From assembly GCA_945877315.1 (NCBI GenBank), contig CAMCRP010000005.1:1-64000 (forward strand): 64,000 bases of DNA. Reading direction: 5' to 3'. A program made the position numbers and the translations under genes. Positions 52,133-62,057 of the stretch are shown here, one piece after another. Source of the stretch: an uncultured Ruminococcus sp. (GTDB lineage Bacteria > Bacillota > Clostridia > Oscillospirales > Ruminococcaceae). How positions within the stretch are numbered: position 1 is the first letter of the stretch; each line of letters begins with the position of its first letter. The notes under the pieces were generated by a model, which was not told the DNA's origin, did no database searches, and was given only the letters and a program-made list of their open reading frames with translations.

Positions 52133-53905
52133 ATGTACCCAAGAATTGGAATCAGACCCGTAATTGACGGCAGACAGATGGGAATAAGAGAGAGTCTTGA
52201 GGATCAAACTATGAACATGGCAAAGGCAGCAAAGGCTCTTATTGAGGCAAACTGTACATATCCCGACGGAACTCCCGTTGAGTGCGTTATCGGTCCATGC
52301 ACAATCGGCGGCGGGGCAGAAGCGGCAAAAACTCAGGAGTATTTTTCCACTCGCAATATTGCCGCAACTCTCTCCGTAACTCCTTGCTGGTGCTACGGCT
52401 CGGAAACTATGGATCTTGACCCGCTGACCGTTAAGGCTGTCTGGGGATTTAACGGCACGGAGCGTCCCGGTGCGGTATATCTTGCGGCTGTTATGGCTGC
52501 TCATGCTCAGAAGGGTCTGCCTGCGTTTGCAATTTACGGTCACGACGTTCAGGACGCCGATGATACATCAATTCCCGCAGATGTTTCCGAAAAGATACTC
52601 CGATTTGCACGCTGTGCAGTTGCTGTTGGCTGTATGAGAAACAAGGCTTATGTTGGTCTGGGAGCTGTTTCCATGGGAATTGCAGGTTCACAGTGCAGCC
52701 CCGACTTTTTGCAGAAATACCTCGGTATCAGAGCGGAATATGTTGATATGACCGAGATACTCCGCAGAATGAAGCTGGAGATCTACGACCACGACGAGTA
52801 CGAAAAAGCACTGGCATGGACAAAGGCAAACTGCCCCGAGGGAATGGACGTAAACGACGGTCCCAACCCCGGAAACAAGGACGTTATGAGCCATGAGAAG
52901 CAGTGGGAATTCTGCGTAAAGATGACGCTTATTATCCGTGATATTATGCTGGGTAATCCAAAGCTTCTGGAGATGGGCTGGAGGGAAGAGTCCAACGGCA
53001 GAAACGCAATTTACGGCGGTTTCCAGGGTCAGAGAATGTGGACAGACTGGCTCCCCAACGGCGATTTTTCCGAGGCTATCCTCAACTCCACCTTCAACTG
53101 GAACGGCAAAAAGCAGCCCACTCTCCTTGCTACGGAGAATGACGGTCTGAACGGTACAGCAATGCTTTTCGGCAATCTGCTGACAGGTACGGCGAGCGTT
53201 TTTGCAGATGTCCGCACCTATTGGAGCCCCGAAGCTGTTGAGCGTGTTACAGGTAAAAAGCCCGAAGGCAAGGCTGCGAACGGTTTTATCCATCTGATAA
53301 ATTCGGGTGCTGCCGCTCTGGACGGAACCGGTCTGGCTGTTGACGAAAAGGGCAATAACTGCATGAAGCCCTGGTGGAAGGTGACCGACAAGGACATTGA
53401 TACTATTCTGAAGGCTGTTGACTGGTGTCCCGCAAATCTGGGCTATTTCAGAGGCGGCGGATTCTCCTCCCACTTCAAAACACAGGCTGAGATGCCCGTT
53501 ACCATGATAAGGCTGAATATCATTGACGGTCTGGGACCTGTTTTGCAGATAGCAGAGGGCTATACCGTAACACTTCCCGACGAGATACATAACCTCCTTG
53601 ACCTGAGAACCGACAAGACATGGCCTACCACTTGGTTCGTTCCCAATCTTGTGGAGGACGGAAACCCCGCATTCAAGGACGTTTATTCCGTAATGGCAAA
53701 CTGGGGCGCAAACCACGGTTCTCTCACATACGGTCACATCGGCGCAGACCTTATCACGCTGGCATCAATGCTGAGAATTCCCGTTGCTATGCACAATGTT
53801 CCCTCCGAGAAGATTTACCGTCCTCACGCATGGACTGCATTCGGTACAAAGGACGCTGAATCAGCCGATTACAGGGCTTGTGAAAAGTACGGTCCGCTTT
53901 ACTGA
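52133..53905 (+). CDS. fucI: L-fucose isomerase
   Basis: Mn-dependent ketol isomerase converting L-fucose to L-fuculose, the first catabolic step. 590 residues is the normal length. It opens [15 protein letters not shown], the family's conserved start. [12 protein letters not shown] includes the metal-site Glu/Asp, and VNWGxNHG-like [18 protein letters not shown] carries another conserved block (landmark NWGANHGSL). AAAGGAG precedes ATG 52133. Last gene of the cluster; a terminator follows. No fucose transporter or fuc regulator is in the window. Confidence 0.97.
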   Translation: MYPRIGIRPVIDGRQMGIRESLEDQTMNMAKAAKALIEANCTYPDGTPVECVIGPCTIGGGAEAAKTQEYFSTRNIAATLSVTPCWCYGSETMDLDPLTVKAVWGFNGTERPGAVYLAAVMAAHAQKGLPAFAIYGHDVQDADDTSIPADVSEKILRFARCAVAVGCMRNKAYVGLGAVSMGIAGSQCSPDFLQKYLGIRAEYVDMTEILRRMKLEIYDHDEYEKALAWTKANCPEGMDVNDGPNPGNKDVMSHEKQWEFCVKMTLIIRDIMLGNPKLLEMGWREESNGRNAIYGGFQGQRMWTDWLPNGDFSEAILNSTFNWNGKKQPTLLATENDGLNGTAMLFGNLLTGTASVFADVRTYWSPEAVERVTGKKPEGKAANGFIHLINSGAAALDGTGLAVDEKGNNCMKPWWKVTDKDIDTILKAVDWCPANLGYFRGGGFSSHFKTQAEMPVTMIRLNIIDGLGPVLQIAEGYTVTLPDEIHNLLDLRTDKTWPTTWFVPNLVEDGNPAFKDVYSVMANWGANHGSLTYGHIGADLITLASMLRIPVAMHNVPSEKIYRPHAWTAFGTKDAESADYRACEKYGPLY

Positions 53906-53957
53906 TTTTCTGTGCAGTTTTTACCGTAAATAATCCGTAAACATACGCAAATAATAA

Positions 53958-53999
53958 TACCGTACATCGGAGAATTTCCCGATGTACGGTATATTTTTT
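53958..53999. terminator. Terminator after fucI
   Basis: A 13-bp stem TACCGTACATCGG with CCGATGTACGGTA, followed by TATTTTTTG. The A-rich upstream flank could also serve the convergent PfkB-type gene. Confidence 0.9.
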
Positions 54000-54010
54000 G
54001 ATTTGAAATA

Positions 54011-54973
54011 TTAGAGTCTGGGAACGTTGTTCATACATTCCAGAATTTCCTCGTTTGACGGCATTGAGGGAATTGCGCCGTATTTTGTGGAGCAGAGCGC
54101 ACCGCAGGCGTTGGCGTAATCGGCAATGCTTTCCAACTCGGAAATATCAAGCTCCTCGGGCTTTTTACCCGTTTCGGCAAGCTTTGCCAGAAATGCGCCC
54201 TGAAAGCTGTCGCCCGTGCCGAGAGTGTCCAAAACCTCCACTTTGTAGGAAGCCGAGCGGATAATGCCCTTCTTTGTGGCAATAACGCAGCCCTTTGCGC
54301 CCTGTGTGACGATGACCGCTTTTACGCCCTTGGACAGCAGAGTTGCCGTTCCCGTCAGCATATTGTCATAGTCGGATATGATTTTCAGTTCCTTTTCGGA
54401 AACCTTGATAATATCGCAGAGGGGCACAACGCTTCTCATAATCTTAAATGCTTCCGACTTGGATTCCCACAGCTGTTCACGCCAGTTGGGGTCGTAGGAG
54501 ATTATTTTTCCCTGCTCCTTGCAGTATTCGATGGCGTTCAGTGTTGCCGAACGTGTTGGCTCGTTGGTGAGGGAGAGCGCACCAAAATGAATTATCCTGC
54601 ATTTGTCAAGCTGGGACTTCTTTATCTCGTTAAAGGACAGATTGACATCGGCGGAATTTTTGCGATAGAACACAAATTCACGCTCGTTGTCCTCGTCTGT
54701 GCCCACAAATGCAAGTGTCGTCTGATGCTCCTTGTCGAGAATAACTCCGCTTGTGTCAACGCCGTGGCTTTCAAGCTCCGATTTAAGGTATTTTCCAAAA
54801 AGGTCTTTTCCAAGCTTTCCGATAAATGCCGAAGATGCTCCCGCTCTTGCTGCCATAACAGCGACCATTGCAGGTGCTCCGCCCGGATTGCGGTAGAAGC
54901 GCACAGCACCATCGGGGGTGGTTTCGGCGGTGAAATCAACTAGCATTTCGCCGATAGAAATAATATCAGCCAT
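54011..54973 (-). CDS. PfkB-family sugar kinase (fructokinase-like)
   Basis: A 320-residue ribokinase-fold kinase. IISIGEMLVDF opens the protein, NPGGAPAMVA is the substrate-binding GG motif, and DTLGTGDSFQGAFL holds the catalytic Asp and anion hole. The pattern fits fructokinases. Start MADIIS at 54973, since GGGGT lies 8 nt upstream; ATG 54979 is too close to it. A minus-strand TATAAT is at 55007-55012. It faces the fucose operon but is not obviously part of fucose breakdown. Confidence 0.9.
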   Translation of the reverse strand: MADIISIGEMLVDFTAETTPDGAVRFYRNPGGAPAMVAVMAARAGASSAFIGKLGKDLFGKYLKSELESHGVDTSGVILDKEHQTTLAFVGTDEDNEREFVFYRKNSADVNLSFNEIKKSQLDKCRIIHFGALSLTNEPTRSATLNAIEYCKEQGKIISYDPNWREQLWESKSEAFKIMRSVVPLCDIIKVSEKELKIISDYDNMLTGTATLLSKGVKAVIVTQGAKGCVIATKKGIIRSASYKVEVLDTLGTGDSFQGAFLAKLAETGKKPEELDISELESIADYANACGALCSTKYGAIPSMPSNEEILECMNNVPRL

Positions 54974-55089
54974 TTTCATTACCCCATTCTAAAAGTACTT
55001 AATTATATTATAGCACATTATCTGAATATTCGGCACAAATAATGTGAAGATTTGTTAAAATTTCAGTTAATTTCAAGGGAGGAAAAGAA

Positions 55090-56598
55090 GTGAAAGCATA
55101 TTTGCACAGATATTTCTCCCTGTTTTCGGGTATAGCACTTGCGGCGTCCTTTACATTCAGCGGCTGGAACCTGCTCTGTTTTGCGGCACTTATCCCCATG
55201 ATGACACGGATTTTAGGCTGTCAAACGTCGGGAGAGCTTAGACGGGAAACGCTGCTTTTCTCCTACGGCTACTATATGCCGCTGCTTTCGTGGATATACG
55301 GAATTTACGATATGCTGCCCTTTTCGGACGGGGTAAACGCCTTTCTGTTGGTGCTGCTGACGGCTGTCCTGCCCGGGCTGTTCGGGCTGATAATGTTTGC
55401 GGCGACAGCTGTGTTTGTACGTGTGAAACAGTCCGATTTATGGGACAGCTACAGATATGCGCTGCTTTTCTGTTTCGGGGAATTTCTGCTGGAGATAGTT
55501 CCCGGGTTTTCCTTTCCGTGGGGAAGGGTGGGGACAATAACTGCGGTGTTTACGCCCTTTATTCAGTCTGCGTCCCTGTTCGGGGGACTGTTTCTGAGCT
55601 TTCTGGTGCTGCTTGTAAACGGAGGGGCTGCGTACCTTATTGTCAACAGAAATCGTATAAACAGGGAAATGATAAGCGGTTCGGTCTTAATTATATGTAT
55701 CATTTCTCTGAATATTTCCTACGGATATTTGCGGATAAATCGTTATGACTATTCCGCCGAGAAGAAAACTGAGGTCGTTCTTGTTCAGGGAAATTTTTCG
55801 GGACGGCGAAAATGGGTATCATCTCCCGACAGTATGACCGAGAAATATATCAGCTTATCGGAGCTTGCCAAAACGGACAAAACTCGGCTCATAGTATTTC
55901 CCGAAACGGCAATTGCCGGATTTCTGGACAATGACGAATATCTCACGGTCGGTCTGCGGAAGCTTGCACGCAACAGCGGTTCGGTGTTGGTTACGGGGAT
56001 AAACTGCCGTGTCAGCGGAGAGCGGTACAATTCTGCGGCGGCATTTGAGCCTGACGGAACTGTTTCCGAGCCGTATTTCAAACAGCGTCTGGTGCCCTTC
56101 GGGGAATATCTTCCGTTGGTGCCCGATTCGGCGGTTGACGGTTACAGCGGATATTCGGCGGGAATGGTTTCCTTTCCCATAGATACGTCGGCGGGATGCG
56201 TCGGGACGGTCATCTGCTATGAATCCGTTTACCCGAATATTTCCCGAAAAACCGTCAGGAACGGCGCAGAGCTTCTTGCCGTTATCACTAACGACTCTTG
56301 GTTTGACAACACCCGTGCGCTGGAGCAGCACCTTGCACATTCCGTTATGCGGGCGGTGGAAAATAACCGTTGGGTGGTCAGGGCGGCAAACACGGCGGTG
56401 ACAGCGGTCATTTCTCCCACGGGCGAGATAACCGAAGAAGCCCCGCCATATGTCCCATGTGCACTTAGGTCGCAGGCGGGGCTGAAAGCGGGGCTGTCGG
56501 TTTACGGTATTTTCGGGGACATTATCATTATCCCCGCACTTTGGCTCATAGCTTGCGGTCTGGGAGAGAAAAAACGGTCAGAAAACGTTGTACCATAA
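55090..56598 (+). CDS. lnt: Apolipoprotein N-acyltransferase
   Basis: Membrane enzyme that N-acylates the lipoprotein amino-terminal cysteine. Six or so N-terminal helices (FSGIALAASFTFSGWNLLCFAAL region) precede a carbon-nitrogen hydrolase domain. The catalytic triad reads Glu272 in FPETAIAGF, Lys331 in YFKQRLVPFGEYLP and Cys376 in VICYES. The 502-residue length and motif spacing match E. coli Lnt (267/335/387). GTG start after AGGGAGG. Its last 21 nt overlap the convergent DUF4363 gene. Lnt is best known from diderm bacteria, so its presence in a Firmicute is notable. Confidence 0.9.
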   Translation: MKAYLHRYFSLFSGIALAASFTFSGWNLLCFAALIPMMTRILGCQTSGELRRETLLFSYGYYMPLLSWIYGIYDMLPFSDGVNAFLLVLLTAVLPGLFGLIMFAATAVFVRVKQSDLWDSYRYALLFCFGEFLLEIVPGFSFPWGRVGTITAVFTPFIQSASLFGGLFLSFLVLLVNGGAAYLIVNRNRINREMISGSVLIICIISLNISYGYLRINRYDYSAEKKTEVVLVQGNFSGRRKWVSSPDSMTEKYISLSELAKTDKTRLIVFPETAIAGFLDNDEYLTVGLRKLARNSGSVLVTGINCRVSGERYNSAAAFEPDGTVSEPYFKQRLVPFGEYLPLVPDSAVDGYSGYSAGMVSFPIDTSAGCVGTVICYESVYPNISRKTVRNGAELLAVITNDSWFDNTRALEQHLAHSVMRAVENNRWVVRAANTAVTAVISPTGEITEEAPPYVPCALRSQAGLKAGLSVYGIFGDIIIIPALWLIACGLGEKKRSENVVP

Positions 56599-56955
56599 GG
56601 GAATTTCCGCCCCGTAAAGCCGCTCGATGCGCTTGGAAAGGCTCTTTATCTCCGACTCGGTTTCCTCCGCTTTGATATTTATCAGGGGCATAAGCTTTGC
56701 AAATGAGCTGTTTATTTCTTCAAGCCTGTCAAGGTCAACGATGACCGAGGCGGTGCGGCAGAATTTGTTCCATTCGGCATACAGCATATCGGCTTTTCGG
56801 TAAGCTTCGTCGTACCGTTCAAGCTGATAAAGACGGGAAATATTTTCAAGATCATTGGTGAAATAGGTGGTGTTTTTTTTCAGCATATTCAGGGAAAGAA
56901 ATGACGAAATGCAGATAAAAAGCAGTAAGCTTGCGCAGAGAATTATCCGTTTCAC
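56578..56955 (-). CDS. DUF4363 family protein
   Basis: A 125-residue protein with one N-terminal transmembrane helix (IILCASLLLFICISSFLSL) and a helical remainder facing out. It matches the DUF4363 family, which usually accompanies DUF421 proteins in spore-formers. GTG start overlaps the DUF421 stop by 4 nt, so the pair is translationally coupled. Function unknown. Confidence 0.85.
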   Translation of the reverse strand: MKRIILCASLLLFICISSFLSLNMLKKNTTYFTNDLENISRLYQLERYDEAYRKADMLYAEWNKFCRTASVIVDLDRLEEINSSFAKLMPLINIKAEETESEIKSLSKRIERLYGAEIPLWYNVF

Positions 56956-57629
56956 AGCTGACGCTCCTTTTTTACTATTTTGAATGAACCGTCCGATTTA
57001 ACGGACATTAGAAAAATATCGGCGATTTTGAGATGCTTGTTTGACAGTATTTCCGCAAACCGTTTTTCGCTGATTGCGGAACGGTTCAGGGCTTCGGGGA
57101 TAAGTATTCCGTCCTGAACGATTATTACGGGCGGGTCCTCGGGATTGGCATTTGCACCCACATCGCCCTTTTCAGCTGCCTGATATTTTGTTTTCTCGTA
57201 AACGGACAGCGCACCCGTTGTTTCCACGACAGCAAACTGCACCTCCGAAATATCGAATATGCCGTAGGAACGCAGAGCCTCCATCAGGTCGTCTATGGTG
57301 TAGCGAAGTTCCTTTAGTTTTTTTTGGTCAATAACGCCGCCGCTGATAACAATGACGGGTTTTCCGCAAAGTATTCTTCGTACACGCCAGCTGTGCAGCG
57401 ACCAGAACCCCACCAGAACGTCCAGGGCGGCAAGGGTGAAGATAGGCACAAGCCCCGTTATCAGCGGGATAGACGGGTCCTCCACGGGAAGCGTAGCGAT
57501 ATTTGAGATAAGGATAGTTATGGCAAGCTCAGAGGGCTGCAGCTCGCCTATCTGACGCTTTCCCATAAGCCGCACCGCCGCAATTACCGCAGCGTACAGG
57601 ATAGCGGCTCTTATAAAAACAATTGACAT
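56952..57629 (-). CDS. DUF421 (YetF-like) membrane protein
   Basis: About 225 residues. Two or three N-terminal helices carry VRLMGKRQIGELQPSELA (landmark MGKRQIGELQPSE), the DUF421 signature. A cytoplasmic domain with YTIDDLMEALRSYGIFDISEV follows (landmark RYTIDDLMEALR). Relatives in Bacillus and Clostridium are linked to sporulation or envelope stress but the role is unclear. Start MSIVFIRAA at 57629 because GGAG lies just before the upstream ATG 57638. It forms a pair with DUF4363. Confidence 0.88.
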   Translation of the reverse strand: MSIVFIRAAILYAAVIAAVRLMGKRQIGELQPSELAITILISNIATLPVEDPSIPLITGLVPIFTLAALDVLVGFWSLHSWRVRRILCGKPVIVISGGVIDQKKLKELRYTIDDLMEALRSYGIFDISEVQFAVVETTGALSVYEKTKYQAAEKGDVGANANPEDPPVIIVQDGILIPEALNRSAISEKRFAEILSNKHLKIADIFLMSVKSDGSFKIVKKERQL

Positions 57630-57684
57630 TTGATTCATCTCCGTTTTTTGGAGATATTATTTGCTTTTTTTCGGGAAATATACA

Positions 57685-57721
57685 GAAAAAAACGACCCGT
57701 TCATCTGCCGAACGAGCCGTT
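57685..57721 (-). terminator. Intrinsic terminator after tcdA
   Basis: On the minus strand, AACGGCTCGTTC pairs with GAACGGGTCGTT (two non-Watson-Crick positions) and runs into TTTTTTT. It lies 4 nt beyond the tcdA stop. Confidence 0.8.
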
Positions 57722-57724
57722 GAT

Positions 57725-58444
57725 TTATTGTTGAACAATTCCCGCAATATCCCTGATTACCTCTCCCGCAATCATCAGCCCCGCACATGAGGGGACAAAG
57801 CTTACCGATCCCACGTGTCTGCCCTTGCCACTTTCGTCCTCACATTCGCCCATAGGCTGAACCGCTTTTTCCTCGGAAAACAGCACTTTTAGATGATTAA
57901 TCCCACGCTTGCGAAGCTCATAACGCATGACCTTTGCAAGGGGACAGGTGTGGGTCTTGGAAATATCGGTAATTTTAAGCTTGTCGGGAAATAGCTTGTT
58001 TCCCGTACCCATTGATGAAATTAGGGGAATATTCAGCCGAACCGATTCCGACGCAAGAAACAGTTTTGAGGGGACGGAATCTATGGCATCGACGATATAA
58101 TCATACTCCGAAAGGTCAATTTCGCAAGCGTTTTCCTCCGAATAAAACATTGTGTACAGCTTCACCATGCAATGGGGGTTAATGTCGCAGATACGCTTTG
58201 CGCAGACCTCGGTTTTGTACTGTCCGACAGTGCTGTGCAGGGCGATAAGCTGGCGGTTTATGTTGGTCAGAGATACGGTGTCATTGTCAACGATGCCAAT
58301 TTTTCCAATGCCGCCCCGTACAAGCGCTTCGATAACATAGGAGCCGACTCCGCCCGCTCCGAACACAATTACAGAGGATTCCGACAGCTTTTTCTGCTTG
58401 TCCGAGCCGATAAGCATACGCATTCTTGAAAATTCATCTGCCAT
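57725..58444 (-). CDS. tcdA: tRNA threonylcarbamoyladenosine dehydratase
   Basis: ThiF/E1-like ATP-dependent enzyme forming cyclic t6A at tRNA position 37. The nucleotide loop is VFGAGGVGSYVIEAL near residue 27. VDNDTVSLTNINRQ follows, and YIVDAIDSVPSK includes the conserved Asp. ISKTHTCPLAKVMRYELRKRG is typical of TcdA (landmark DPLAKVMR-like CPLAKVMR). A GAGGT ribosome site precedes it. Last gene of a minus-strand operon with two transporters and a peptidase. Confidence 0.92.
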   Translation of the reverse strand: MADEFSRMRMLIGSDKQKKLSESSVIVFGAGGVGSYVIEALVRGGIGKIGIVDNDTVSLTNINRQLIALHSTVGQYKTEVCAKRICDINPHCMVKLYTMFYSEENACEIDLSEYDYIVDAIDSVPSKLFLASESVRLNIPLISSMGTGNKLFPDKLKITDISKTHTCPLAKVMRYELRKRGINHLKVLFSEEKAVQPMGECEDESGKGRHVGSVSFVPSCAGLMIAGEVIRDIAGIVQQ

Positions 58445-58454
58445 TTATCATACC

Positions 58455-59561
58455 TCACAAAATGATATAGTATGCAAATAATCCGAGAATTATCAGCATT
58501 GAAAAGTTAAGTACGGAAAATTTCACAAGATAGGAAAGCGGCTTTGCGCCCTCTGTCCTGCAATAAAATTTGTAGGAAATAAGGCTTGCCAGGGACGCTA
58601 TTATTGTTCCCAGACCGCCTATATTCGTGCCTAGGATAAGTGCGTCACCTCTATCGGTAAATCCCGAAAGCATTACAGCTGCCGGCACATTGGATATTAC
58701 CTGTGAAAGCAGCAGGGAGGAGAAAAATTCTCTGCCCATGATAAATTCGGACATAAAGGTGCTGACTTCATCTATCAGCTTTATATTTCCCACAAAAACA
58801 AAGAAGAATGCAAAGGTTAAAAGCAGCGAATAATCCGCCTTTGTGAACAGCTCCGTTTCCGTTATGAAGATTACTATACATACGGACATAAATGTGGTGA
58901 ACGTGTCCAATATGCCGAAAACGGACAGTATGCAGAGAGCAAATAATATGCCGTAAAGGGCGAGATATGGCTTGTGTTTCAGCACGGCGGGTTTGCTGTC
59001 TGACGGCTCAAAGTCCTCATTTTCCAGAAAGAAAACGGGGATTATGGTTAGGAAAAGTCCCAGAAGGGAAATGGGCAGCGTTAGGCGGAAAAATTCGCCC
59101 GCAGGCATATCAAAGGTGGAAAAAAGAAACAGATTCTGCGGATTTCCAAAGGGCGTTGCCATGCTGCCGATATTTGCCGCAGCCGTCTGCAAAATGAGTA
59201 CAAAGGGTATGTAATGGGGCATTGACGAAAGCGTCATAATGGTAAACGGTACGATGGTTATCAGCGCAACATCGTTGGTTATGAGCATTGACATAAAGAA
59301 CGCCGCCGCCACCAGAACGGCGGAAAGTGTCCTTGCGCTGCGAACCCTTGAAACCAGCTTTTCCGAGATAAGCTGCAGCAGCCCGTTTTCCGCAAATCCC
59401 GCTATTATCAGCATAAAGCAGAAAAGTATTGCCATCATATCCGTGTCCAGCATTTCCAGAAGATTGCCGCCCTTCGGGGCTATCAGGCAGGATAGAAATG
59501 CAAGTATTCCCGATATCCATAAGACCGGCTCGGTCTTGAATGATTCTAAAAGCTTTTTCAT
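58455..59561 (-). CDS. SLC13/ArsB-NhaD superfamily permease
   Basis: A 368-residue membrane protein with about ten helices. MATPFGNPQNLFLFS carries the NPQN anion-binding motif, and TNDVALITIVPF and a C-terminal GTNIGGLGTIIASL are the other half's signature. Relatives move dicarboxylates, citrate, sulfate or arsenite with Na+ or H+. The substrate is unknown. Its ATG overlaps the upstream permease gene's stop by 4 nt, so the two transporters are coupled. Confidence 0.85.
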   Translation of the reverse strand: MKKLLESFKTEPVLWISGILAFLSCLIAPKGGNLLEMLDTDMMAILFCFMLIIAGFAENGLLQLISEKLVSRVRSARTLSAVLVAAAFFMSMLITNDVALITIVPFTIMTLSSMPHYIPFVLILQTAAANIGSMATPFGNPQNLFLFSTFDMPAGEFFRLTLPISLLGLFLTIIPVFFLENEDFEPSDSKPAVLKHKPYLALYGILFALCILSVFGILDTFTTFMSVCIVIFITETELFTKADYSLLLTFAFFFVFVGNIKLIDEVSTFMSEFIMGREFFSSLLLSQVISNVPAAVMLSGFTDRGDALILGTNIGGLGTIIASLASLISYKFYCRTEGAKPLSYLVKFSVLNFSMLIILGLFAYYIIL

Positions 59562-60463
59562 AAAACAGTGATCCCCATAAGGTCAATTAAAAATCCCGAA
59601 AATGTTCCTACAAGATACAGGACAACGGTGATGAAAATGTTCTCCTTAACGCTTTTGTTGGATTTGAAAAGCACGGCAAGTCCAACGCCTGCGCCTGTGG
59701 ACAGCCCCGCAACGGCGGAGCCAGTTGTAATGCCGCCCTGAACGAAAAGCTCGGTGATAACGACCGAAGCTGCGCAGTTGGGTATCATTCCCACAAGTCC
59801 CGCAACAAAGGGCTGAAACACTCGTATTCCCGAAAGAAACTCTGAGAAATGTTCCTCTCCCACAAAGGAAATTATGCCGTTTAACAGAATATTTACCAGC
59901 AGAATAAAGATGAAAATATTCAGCGTGTGACGGAATGAACTGTAAAAGATACCGTGTTCGCCGCAGCCGCAGTCGGAGCAGAATTCCTCGAAGGGTTCGT
60001 CACGGCGTTTGCGTTTGAACAGTTTCAGGCAAAGGTCAAGGAGAAGTCCCGCAATTATCGCAATAATGACCTTGATAAGCAGCAGCTTCCAGATGGCACC
60101 TGCATGTTCGGGGTGGGCGAGAAGTACGGGTACAGCCTCGTCCGAGGTGGAGAGGAAAACCGCCAGCAGCGTTCCTGCGGTGATAAGCTCGCCTGCATAC
60201 AGATTGGATGCCGCAACAGAAAATCCGCACTGTGGTATGCAGCCCATAAGTGCGCCGCCCACAGAGCCGAAGCCGCCCATTTTTTGCAGGGCATTTGCAA
60301 GCTTGTCGCCAGCTTTATGCTCGAAATATTCCATAAAAAGGAATGCCGCAAAGAGAAATGGCAGCATTTTCAGCGAGTCAAGCAGGGCATCTGTCAGAAT
60401 ATCCAAAATGCTGAACGCTTCCTCTGCGTGACTGTGGAAGGTGGTATACTCTAAAAAAATCAT
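59558..60463 (-). CDS. Putative manganese/arsenic-type efflux permease
   Basis: A 301-residue membrane protein of the family annotated as putative manganese transporter or arsenic efflux protein. Two symmetrical repeats carry GCIPQCGFSVAASNLYAG (landmark CIPQCGFSVA) and GMIPNCAASVVITELF (landmark MIPNCAASVV). A cytoplasmic loop contains CSDCGCGEHG, a likely metal-binding Cys/His segment. The start at 60463 follows AAGGAG. The longer open frame reaching 61066 only overlaps the peptidase gene in another frame and is not coding there. Confidence 0.8.
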   Translation of the reverse strand: MIFLEYTTFHSHAEEAFSILDILTDALLDSLKMLPFLFAAFLFMEYFEHKAGDKLANALQKMGGFGSVGGALMGCIPQCGFSVAASNLYAGELITAGTLLAVFLSTSDEAVPVLLAHPEHAGAIWKLLLIKVIIAIIAGLLLDLCLKLFKRKRRDEPFEEFCSDCGCGEHGIFYSSFRHTLNIFIFILLVNILLNGIISFVGEEHFSEFLSGIRVFQPFVAGLVGMIPNCAASVVITELFVQGGITTGSAVAGLSTGAGVGLAVLFKSNKSVKENIFITVVLYLVGTFSGFLIDLMGITVL

Positions 60464-60509
60464 CTTTTTCTCCTTATTTGATAAGATAATAAACGTTTTG
60501 GTGCGTTGA

Positions 60510-62057
60510 TCATTGCTTTTCGTTAATGAGTTCAAGAGCTTTTGCAAGAACGCTGTCCCATTCAATGCGGCTTTCGTAGGAAAGGGAATTTTCCTGTGAA
60601 AGCTTTTTGATATATTCGTCAATTCCGTTTTGAACATAAATGTCGGGGGCTGTGCCGTATACGGAATTATCCCTGTTATCCATATTATAGTTATAACCGA
60701 AATTATAGTTGATAACCAGCTTGCTGTTGGGCAGAACAGCGGTGAGATGGGAGCCTGTCCTGCCTTCGCCTGCGGTATTGTTTCCAATGAGCGTTCCAAG
60801 ACCGTACTGCTGTATAAGTGAAGCCGCTTCATCGCCGGCGGAAATGGTGCTGTGATCAATAAGGACAAACAAATTATGCTCCTTTTCCGACTCTCCCACA
60901 GCATGATATTTTTCCGAAAAAACGCCGATGCTTCCGTTAATTTCAATGGTTTCCGAGATAATGGGGTCGTTGTCGGCGATTTTTGGCGTAATGTATCGGG
61001 TAAATCCATTGACATCAAAACTAAATGTGTTTTCAAAGGAAATGTTACCCGTGAGCAGCGGAACAAACAGGCTGTTTATCTCTGTTCTGGACGTTCCTCC
61101 CGTGTTTCCTCTCAGGTCGATGATAACATTTTCGCAGCTGCCCGCAAGAGTTACTTTTTCCTTTATTACCTCGGCAGCAGCGGAGGAAAACGAGCCAATG
61201 CTTATGTACGAAATATTGTTTTTGTTGTCAATATGCAAATTATACGCGTCGGTGGGATCTGAATTTCCCGATTTGAACTTCATATTCTCAAAATCGTTTG
61301 ATGTCCACGAAACAGTGTCGCTTGCAAACAGGGAATAATACAGCGGCATTTCCACCTCCGTGCCGTCAATATAATGTCCCCGAATGTCTGCCTTTTCACC
61401 GTATTTATCGTTGAAAACCACGGCGGAATAAAACGGCTTTTCATTTATATGGTCATATCCTATCTTAAAAATTGACTGAATATGGCTGATAAACAAATCC
61501 GGCTCCCTGCCGTTGATGCTGTCTATCTCAATAATTTTGTCGGCGTTGTCTGACAGAAAATAGTATTTGCCGTCCATATAATTGGACAGATAAAGCTTTG
61601 CCTCGGAATAATTGCAAGCGTCCTCAGCAAGGGCAGAAGCAAAATGCTCCGCTTGCGTTTTCACACCGAAACGTTTTGTCTGCTGCGACGAATTATAGCC
61701 ATGTATCTGTGCATAGTAACCGACGTCGGGAAACACAGTCACCGTATGCACACTGGGAATTGTATTAAGAAAGGCTTTCATCAGATAGTAAAATTCCGCA
61801 TCATTCCGACAATTCAATATAAGCTCGGCATATTCGGCTTTGAGCTCATTGTAATTTAAGCCGTACAGCTGTTCGTAATCACTTAACTGATGGAGCGAGG
61901 CTTCTATTGTTTCGCAAGCATACTCAAAATCCGCAAGCCTTTTCTTGGGTGTCATTTTAGGAGATATTGTGAGCGAACATATAAATACGATAATGAATAA
62001 TAAGGCAATAAAAATAATTGTGGTAATTGCGATTTTTTTCTTTGAATGATTGATCAT
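60510..62057 (-). CDS. S41-family (C-terminal processing-like) peptidase, membrane-anchored
   Basis: A 515-residue protein with an N-terminal signal anchor (IAITTIIFIALLFIIVFIC, about residues 8-26) and a large external domain. NVIIDLRGNTGGTSRTE and LIDHSTISAGDEAAS are S41 tail-protease signatures, the latter containing the nucleophile Ser of SAGDE. No clear PDZ domain is seen. ATG 62057 follows GGGAG. The TTG at 62072 lies inside the ribosome site. AT-rich in places. First gene of the minus-strand cluster; the substrate is unknown. Confidence 0.85.
   Translation of the reverse strand: MINHSKKKIAITTIIFIALLFIIVFICSLTISPKMTPKKRLADFEYACETIEASLHQLSDYEQLYGLNYNELKAEYAELILNCRNDAEFYYLMKAFLNTIPSVHTVTVFPDVGYYAQIHGYNSSQQTKRFGVKTQAEHFASALAEDACNYSEAKLYLSNYMDGKYYFLSDNADKIIEIDSINGREPDLFISHIQSIFKIGYDHINEKPFYSAVVFNDKYGEKADIRGHYIDGTEVEMPLYYSLFASDTVSWTSNDFENMKFKSGNSDPTDAYNLHIDNKNNISYISIGSFSSAAAEVIKEKVTLAGSCENVIIDLRGNTGGTSRTEINSLFVPLLTGNISFENTFSFDVNGFTRYITPKIADNDPIISETIEINGSIGVFSEKYHAVGESEKEHNLFVLIDHSTISAGDEAASLIQQYGLGTLIGNNTAGEGRTGSHLTAVLPNSKLVINYNFGYNYNMDNRDNSVYGTAPDIYVQNGIDEYIKKLSQENSLSYESRIEWDSVLAKALELINEKQ

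Noticed and set aside
59558..61066. A 502-codon open frame on the minus strand
   Set aside because: Only 59558-60463 is coding. The part above 60463 overlaps the S41 peptidase gene in another frame and lacks any recognisable domain; a good ribosome site marks the start at 60463.
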